Assembly (NCBI RefSeq): GCF_902493135.1
Contig: NZ_CABUOD010000001.1
Span: forward strand, 159,075 to 223,074
Length of the DNA: 64,000 nt
From: an uncultured Parabacteroides sp.
GTDB lineage: Bacteria > Bacteroidota > Bacteroidia > Bacteroidales > Tannerellaceae
Direction: 5' to 3'
Positions 59,874 to 64,000 of the stretch are shown piece after piece. The notes beneath the pieces were generated by a model that was not told the DNA's origin, ran no database searches, and saw only the letters and a list, made by a program, of their open reading frames with translations. The number at the start of each line of letters is the position of its first letter. The stretch's first letter is position 1. Position numbers and translations under genes: made by a program.

Positions 59874-60527
59874 TTACCACGGAGTGATTGTTACGTTGCG
59901 GAACTGTACTTCCTTGCCTTCGCTCTGCAAGCCGATGTAACCTTCCTTAACCTTGTTCGTTCCGGTGTTCTGGTAAACGCCGTTGATGTAAACCGTGATG
60001 ACACCGTCTTTTACGAAAATGTTGGCTTCGTTCCATTCACCGGCAGGTTTCTCGCTGTCCGGGTTGCTTTTGCGTACGACCGGGAAGGCAGGACGCGGCT
60101 GTCCGGATTTACCCTGGTATTCGGCCAGGTCCGAACCGCCAAGCAGGACGAAATCGCCGGCATTGTCAAGCATCAGGTTGCATTCGATACCGTTCGGGAA
60201 CGGGTTTTTCGGGTCTTCGATCAGCAGGAAGATACCGCTGTTCGCCTTTTCCTTGCCGTTCGGCCAGCGGTATTCCACGTGCAGTTTATAATCTCCGTAT
60301 TTTTCTTTCGTGTACATGTATCCGAACGGCTGTCCCGTGATGTTGATGACGCCGTCTTTGACGGAATATACTTGTTCGGCGGGGACGGAATTCTTGTCGA
60401 CAACGAAGTTCCAGCCGGAAAGGTCTTTCCCGTTGAACAGCTTCGTTGTTTTCTGTGCACTTGCGTCGCTTCCGAAACACAAAAAGGCGGCAGCTACTAC
60501 TGCCATCGATAACATTCTTTTTTTCAT
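59874..60527 (-). CDS. DUF1080 (3-keto-disaccharide hydrolase-like) exported protein
   Basis: A 217-residue protein with a signal peptide (AFLCFGSDASAQ, cleavage near residue 25). The mature part (KLFNGKDLSGWNFVV, FGYMYTKEKYGDYKLHVEYRW, GIFLLIEDPKNPFPNGIECNLM, ANIFVKDGVITVYINGVY) is the DUF1080 concanavalin-like fold. Family members include 3-keto-glycoside hydrolases; substrate unknown here. It lies 24 bases after the ettA stop, so likely the second gene of that transcript. Confidence 0.88.
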   Translation of the reverse strand: MKKRMLSMAVVAAAFLCFGSDASAQKTTKLFNGKDLSGWNFVVDKNSVPAEQVYSVKDGVINITGQPFGYMYTKEKYGDYKLHVEYRWPNGKEKANSGIFLLIEDPKNPFPNGIECNLMLDNAGDFVLLGGSDLAEYQGKSGQPRPAFPVVRKSNPDSEKPAGEWNEANIFVKDGVITVYINGVYQNTGTNKVKEGYIGLQSEGKEVQFRNVTITPW

Positions 60528-60551
60528 GGTCTTACAAATTTATTTATATGA

Positions 60552-62240
60552 TTAATCAACAATAAGTTTACGATAACGGACGCGTTTCGGTTCCACATCG
60601 CCCAACTGTTTGCGCTTGTACTCCTCATACTCCGAGTAGGAACCTTCGTAGAACACGACATTGGAATCCCCTTCGAACGAAAGGATATGCGTACAGATAC
60701 GGTCGAGGAACCAACGGTCGTGGGAAACGACAACCGCACAACCGGCGAAGCTTTCCAATCCTTCTTCGAGCGCCCGGAGCGTGTTGACGTCGATATCGTT
60801 GGTCGGTTCGTCGAGCAACAACACATTCGCTTCCGCCTTCAGCGTGAGGGCCAGATGCAGGCGGTTCCGTTCGCCACCGGAGAGCACGCCGCAAAGTTTT
60901 TCCTGGTCGGCTCCCGCAAAATTGAATTTGGAGAGGTAGGCGCGGGAATTGATTTCCTTGCCGCCTACGCGGATGAACTCCTGTCCGCCCGAAACGACCT
61001 GATAGACGGTCTTCTTCGGATCGATATCTTTATGTGTCTGGTCTGCATAACCGACCTTTACCGTTTCGCCCACTTCGAAAGAACCTTTGTCGATACTTTC
61101 CATTCCCATGATCATCTTGAACAGCGTGGTCTTACCTGCACCGTTCGGACCGATCACGCCGACGATTCCGTTCGGCGGCAGCATGAAGTTCAGGTCGTCA
61201 AACAGCAGTTTGTCGCCGAACGCCTTTGCCACATGCTGTGCCTCGATCACCTTGTTGCCCAGGCGCGGACCGTTCGGGATAAAGATTTCCAACTTGGCTT
61301 CCCGTTCTTTCTGATCTTCGTTCAAAAGGGCTTCGTACGAATTCAGGCGGGCCTTGCCTTTTGCCTGACGAGCTTTCGGGGCCATATTGATCCATTCCAG
61401 CTCGCGTTCCAATGTCTTGCGGCGTTTGCTCGCCTGCTTTTCCTCCTGTGCCATGCGTTTGGTCTTCTGGTCCAGCCAGGAAGAGTAGTTGCCTTTCCAG
61501 GGAATGCCTTCTCCGCGGTCCAGCTCCAGAATCCATCCGGCCACATGGTCGAGGAAGTAACGGTCGTGCGTGATGCAGATAACCGTGCCCGCATATTGCT
61601 GCAAATGTTGCTCCAGCCAGTCGATCGACTCGGCATCCAAGTGGTTGGTCGGTTCGTCCAGCAACAGGATGTCCGGCTGTTGCAACAACAAACGGCAGAG
61701 AGCCACACGGCGGCGTTCGCCTCCCGACAGTGTATCGACCACCTGGTCTTCAGGCGGACAGCGCAGGGCATCCATCGCTCTTTCCAAACGGCTGTCGAGG
61801 TTCCATGCGTCGGTTGCATCTATCTTATCTTGCAATTCGGCCTGCCGGTTGATCAGCGCGTCCATCTTGTCCGGATCTTCGAGCACTTCGGGATCGCCGA
61901 ATTTTTCGTTTACTTCTTCATATTCCTTGAGGGTGTCCACGATATCCTGAACACCTTCCTGCACGATTTCCTTTACCGTCTTGCCCGGTTCCAGTTTCGG
62001 GTCCTGCTCCAGATATCCGACGGAATATCCGGGTGAGAAAACCACTTCTCCCTGGTATTCTTTTTCGACACCGGCAATAATTTTCAGCAATGTAGATTTA
62101 CCGGAGCCGTTCAAACCGATGATCCCGATCTTCGCTCCATAGAAAAAGGACAGGTAAATATTTTTCAATACTTGTTTTTGAGGCGGAAAGACTTTACTTA
62201 CGCCTACCATCGAGAAAATAATTTTCTTGTCGTCTGCCAT
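60552..62240 (-). CDS. ettA: ABC-F translational throttle protein EttA
   Basis: A 562-residue ABC-F protein with two ATPase domains. The first has GLNGSGKSTLLKI and LSGGERRRVAL with LLLDEPTNHLD; the second has GPNGAGKTTLFKM and LSGGERNRLHL with LLLDEPTNDID. The arm/linker between them (KRMAQEEKQASKRRKTLERELEW) is basic and helical, matching EttA, which binds the ribosomal E site. No membrane segments. Full length. Confidence 0.95.
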   Translation of the reverse strand: MADDKKIIFSMVGVSKVFPPQKQVLKNIYLSFFYGAKIGIIGLNGSGKSTLLKIIAGVEKEYQGEVVFSPGYSVGYLEQDPKLEPGKTVKEIVQEGVQDIVDTLKEYEEVNEKFGDPEVLEDPDKMDALINRQAELQDKIDATDAWNLDSRLERAMDALRCPPEDQVVDTLSGGERRRVALCRLLLQQPDILLLDEPTNHLDAESIDWLEQHLQQYAGTVICITHDRYFLDHVAGWILELDRGEGIPWKGNYSSWLDQKTKRMAQEEKQASKRRKTLERELEWINMAPKARQAKGKARLNSYEALLNEDQKEREAKLEIFIPNGPRLGNKVIEAQHVAKAFGDKLLFDDLNFMLPPNGIVGVIGPNGAGKTTLFKMIMGMESIDKGSFEVGETVKVGYADQTHKDIDPKKTVYQVVSGGQEFIRVGGKEINSRAYLSKFNFAGADQEKLCGVLSGGERNRLHLALTLKAEANVLLLDEPTNDIDVNTLRALEEGLESFAGCAVVVSHDRWFLDRICTHILSFEGDSNVVFYEGSYSEYEEYKRKQLGDVEPKRVRYRKLIVD

Positions 62241-62287
62241 GTTTCAAATTATATATATATATTTATATGATCATTTATCTTCGTGGA

Positions 62288-62295
62288 CAAACTTA
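62288..62295 (-). promoter_or_regulatory. -7 promoter element (TAAGTTTG) for ettA
   Basis: On the minus strand TAAGTTTG lies 47 bases before the ettA ATG. Fits TAnnTTTG loosely (single hit, no clear -33). Confidence 0.4.
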
Positions 62296-62345
62296 CGGAA
62301 ATATCTTCATAGTTTGTATATGTCGGATGAAAATAGCGTGTATTT

Positions 62346-63629
62346 TTATCCTTCCTGTCCCTTCGTTTTTAATTTATATCCATTTATTCCGTAATACAAT
62401 ATATAAACTTCCCCGGCAATGACCAACAACCATGTCCAGCGCCAGTTTCCATCCATCAGATCGGCGAAAATACCCTGCAGGAAAGGGATGATACCTCCAC
62501 CGACGACTCCCATTGTCAAAACACCGGATGCTTTGGTCGTATATTTACCAAGTTTGTCGATTGCCAGTGTAAAAATAGCTGGCCACATGATGGAGTGGAA
62601 GAAACCGATTCCCGTCAATATCCACGGATTAGCTGCGATCATGGCAAATACCAGCAGCGCAATTGCTCCTATTGAGGCAATCACTAACTGTTTTTCAGAA
62701 GGTACCTTTTTGATAAAAGAGCCTAAAAAGCGTCCCAGTAGGAGCAATCCCCAATATATAGCTGCCATGTGCGTGGCATTGGAGGCAAACGTTCCGCCCA
62801 GTTCGGACGCATACATATTGACATTGGCCCCGACTGCAACCTCAATACCGACGTAAAAGAAGATACCCCACACGCCCAATTTAAGATGTCTGAAAGACCA
62901 CACACTTTTTTCGAGTGTTTCTCCCGGCGCTTGCCGGATGGTATCTATGGAGGGCATTTGCGTTCTGCTCACAAAAAATGTGACAACTAACATGAGTAAA
63001 ATCAATATGACAAGCGGAACGACAAACTGTTCTGTCCGGATTTCGTGTAAAGGTGTTCCGTAAAAAATCAGATAGCTGATGACAAGTGGTGCAACTGCCA
63101 TACCGATTGAATTACTTGTCCCTCCGATCATTTGCCGTTGCAGGGCCGTCGTTTTCCCGATCTGGCATACGGCCAGATATAGATTGAGTACGACTTGCAG
63201 TACTGTCGCTGCCATTCCGATCACAAAAGATCCGATTAGGAAAATAAAGAATCCGAGAGAAATCTGGTTTCCGAGGATGGAAATCCGTACTGGCGTATAA
63301 ATGTGGAAAAGTACAGCCGCTTCATAGATGGCCAGCCCGGCGACGAGTATGAGCAGGGCGAGAAAGGATGTTTTCCGATACCCGTATTTTTCCAGCCATC
63401 GCATCGCAAATCCTTCAGATAGGGGATAAGCAAGAAACCAGGAGAAATTCAGCATTGTTACTAATGCATTCGTAATATTACCATCATGAGGAAGCATGGC
63501 CGTTTGTAGTGGTATCTGGAACTGCTGGTTGATTACGGTAAAAAGCCCCACGATAAAATAGAGTATCAGCATTACCGTAAATACTATAAATGCGTTCGTC
63601 ACCTTTGCACGATTATTATATTGGTTCAT
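62346..63629 (-). CDS. MFS sugar permease, FucP family
   Basis: A 427-residue major-facilitator protein with about 12 transmembrane segments. The first helix region (AFIVFTVMLILYFIVGLFTVINQQF), SWFLAYPLSEGFAMRWLEKYGYRKT between helices 2 and 3, and the charged loop before helix 7 are typical of the fucose/glucose/galactose:H+ symporter branch. The late GVLTMGVVGGGIIPFLQG matches FucP-type permeases. A single gene, with no sugar-kinase or isomerase nearby, so the substrate is not assigned. Confidence 0.85.
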   Translation of the reverse strand: MNQYNNRAKVTNAFIVFTVMLILYFIVGLFTVINQQFQIPLQTAMLPHDGNITNALVTMLNFSWFLAYPLSEGFAMRWLEKYGYRKTSFLALLILVAGLAIYEAAVLFHIYTPVRISILGNQISLGFFIFLIGSFVIGMAATVLQVVLNLYLAVCQIGKTTALQRQMIGGTSNSIGMAVAPLVISYLIFYGTPLHEIRTEQFVVPLVILILLMLVVTFFVSRTQMPSIDTIRQAPGETLEKSVWSFRHLKLGVWGIFFYVGIEVAVGANVNMYASELGGTFASNATHMAAIYWGLLLLGRFLGSFIKKVPSEKQLVIASIGAIALLVFAMIAANPWILTGIGFFHSIMWPAIFTLAIDKLGKYTTKASGVLTMGVVGGGIIPFLQGIFADLMDGNWRWTWLLVIAGEVYILYYGINGYKLKTKGQEG

Positions 63630-63773
63630 GTGAAATAAATTTGGTTATGTAATTGATGAAAACAACCCTTTGCTGTGAAAAGTTGTTTTTTTGAAAAAAT
63701 GTTGATTTTCAGCTACGATCTTGTTCGGCGAATATTTTTTCTTAGAAGGACGCAAATAAAAATACACTCAATA

Positions 63774-63805
63774 CTTGCATGATAAAAATTAATCACATAT
63801 CTTTG
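63774..63805 (+). promoter_or_regulatory. Promoter for tRNA-Lys (CTTG, 20 bp, TATCTTTG)
   Basis: TATCTTTG (63798-63805) has CTTG (63774-63777) 20 bases upstream, the best -33/-7 match in the window. The tRNA begins 30 bases downstream. Confidence 0.75.
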
Positions 63806-63835
63806 CGCCCGCATTACAATAGTAACGCACAGGAT

Positions 63836-63908
63836 GATTCGCTAGCTCAGCAGGTAGAGCACATCCCTTTTAAGGATGGGGTCCTGGGTTCGAACCCCAG
63901 GCGGATCA
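63836..63908 (+). tRNA. tRNA-Lys (anticodon TTT)
   Basis: The 73-base cloverleaf can be drawn in full: acceptor GATTCGC with GCGGATC (one G-T pair), D-stem GCTC/GAGC with loop AGCAGGTA, anticodon stem CATCC/GGATG around the loop CTTTTAA (anticodon TTT, Lys), T-stem CTGGG/CCCAG around TTCGAAC, discriminator A. No CCA is encoded. Confidence 0.96.
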
Positions 63909-63932
63909 CTGAAAACAAAAGAAAAATCAAGC

Positions 63933-63972
63933 AAATCCCTGATAATCAGACATTATCAGGGATTTCTTTTTT
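63933..63972 (+). terminator. Rho-independent terminator after tRNA-Lys
   Basis: AAATCCCTGATAAT (63933-63946) pairs perfectly with ATTATCAGGGATTT (63952-63965) around the loop CAGAC and is followed by CTTTTTTC. It starts 24 bases after the tRNA end. Confidence 0.92.
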
Positions 63973-64000
63973 CTGGCAGGTAGCAGAAAATAGCCGTTTC

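Noticed and set aside
60687..62036. 449-codon plus-strand frame opposite ettA
   Set aside because: It is antisense to a highly conserved ABC-F gene and its translation has no recognisable motif.
63836..63908. tRNA-Lys as an integration site of a genomic island
   Set aside because: No integrase, direct repeat or foreign-composition DNA is seen next to it within the window.

Overview
The window looks like chromosomal DNA of a gut Bacteroidetes, most likely a Parabacteroides or close relative. This is inferred from the many TAnnTTTG (-7 type) promoter elements in front of genes, the absence of strong Shine-Dalgarno dependence, the gene families present (YjbH-like barrel, PCMD lipoprotein-type proteins, DUF4250, SLC13/CysC/CysD/CysN/sulfotransferase cluster, fused Cbi enzymes), and intergenic repeats of a Bacteroidetes style. 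The species cannot be fixed from the sequence alone.

Region 1 (1-17.4 kb) is the 3' half of a surface-polysaccharide locus, all on the + strand. Up to about 7.0 kb the DNA is clearly AT-rich and holds strain-variable genes: a truncated family-2 glycosyltransferase, two further glycosyltransferases, an SDR epimerase, an HpcH/HpaI aldolase, a D-2-hydroxyacid dehydrogenase and the initiating phosphoglycosyltransferase. At 7,042 the composition switches to GC-richer DNA encoding CapE-CapF-CapG (UDP-N-acetyl-L-fucosamine synthesis), a probable wbuC remnant, a YjbH-like barrel, a lipoprotein, the Wza-type exporter, a Wzc-type chain-length kinase with a Tyr-rich tail, and a CpsB/YwqE-type phosphatase.

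Region 2 (17.4-29.2 kb) holds a three-haem cytochrome c peroxidase, RlpA, a heavy-metal CzcCBA-type RND efflux operon followed by its two-component system, a D-lactate dehydrogenase-type enzyme and a patatin-like phospholipase.

Region 3 (29.3-37.4 kb) is a sulfonation module: cysQ, an SLC13-type sulfate transporter, cysC, cysD, cysN, a PAPS-dependent sulfotransferase and a PCMD-domain exported protein. No PAPS or sulfite reductase gene is present, so the encoded flow is sulfate to APS to PAPS to a sulfated product, with PAP recycled by CysQ. It resembles the steroid-sulfonation cluster known in Bacteroides thetaiotaomicron.

Region 4 (37.4-46.3 kb) is mostly housekeeping: ligA, a small conserved gene, dapA, an AraC regulator, a 58-residue DUF4250 gene, a MauG-type di-haem peroxidase, an esterase and formate-tetrahydrofolate ligase.

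Region 5 (46.3-58.0 kb) is an anaerobic cobalamin island. A cobalamin riboswitch drives btuF-btuC-btuD (and perhaps an unrecognised lipoprotein). On the opposite strand cbiL and four fused genes (cbiJ-D, cbiG-F, cbiE-T, cbiH-C) together supply L, H, F, G, D, J, E, T and C, that is, the path from cobalt-factor II to cobyrinate.

Region 6 (58.0-64.0 kb) has an acyl-CoA/AMP ligase, a DUF1080 protein, the ABC-F protein EttA, a FucP-like MFS permease, and tRNA-Lys(UUU) with a good promoter and terminator.

The least explained structures are three intergenic arrays of degenerate 22-bp units (29.2, 32.5 and 59.8 kb), AATTGTCAATT-type repeat elements that have become coding sequence in several proteins, and an ACTTTTGG/CCAAAAGT palindrome that supplies the last codons of one gene.
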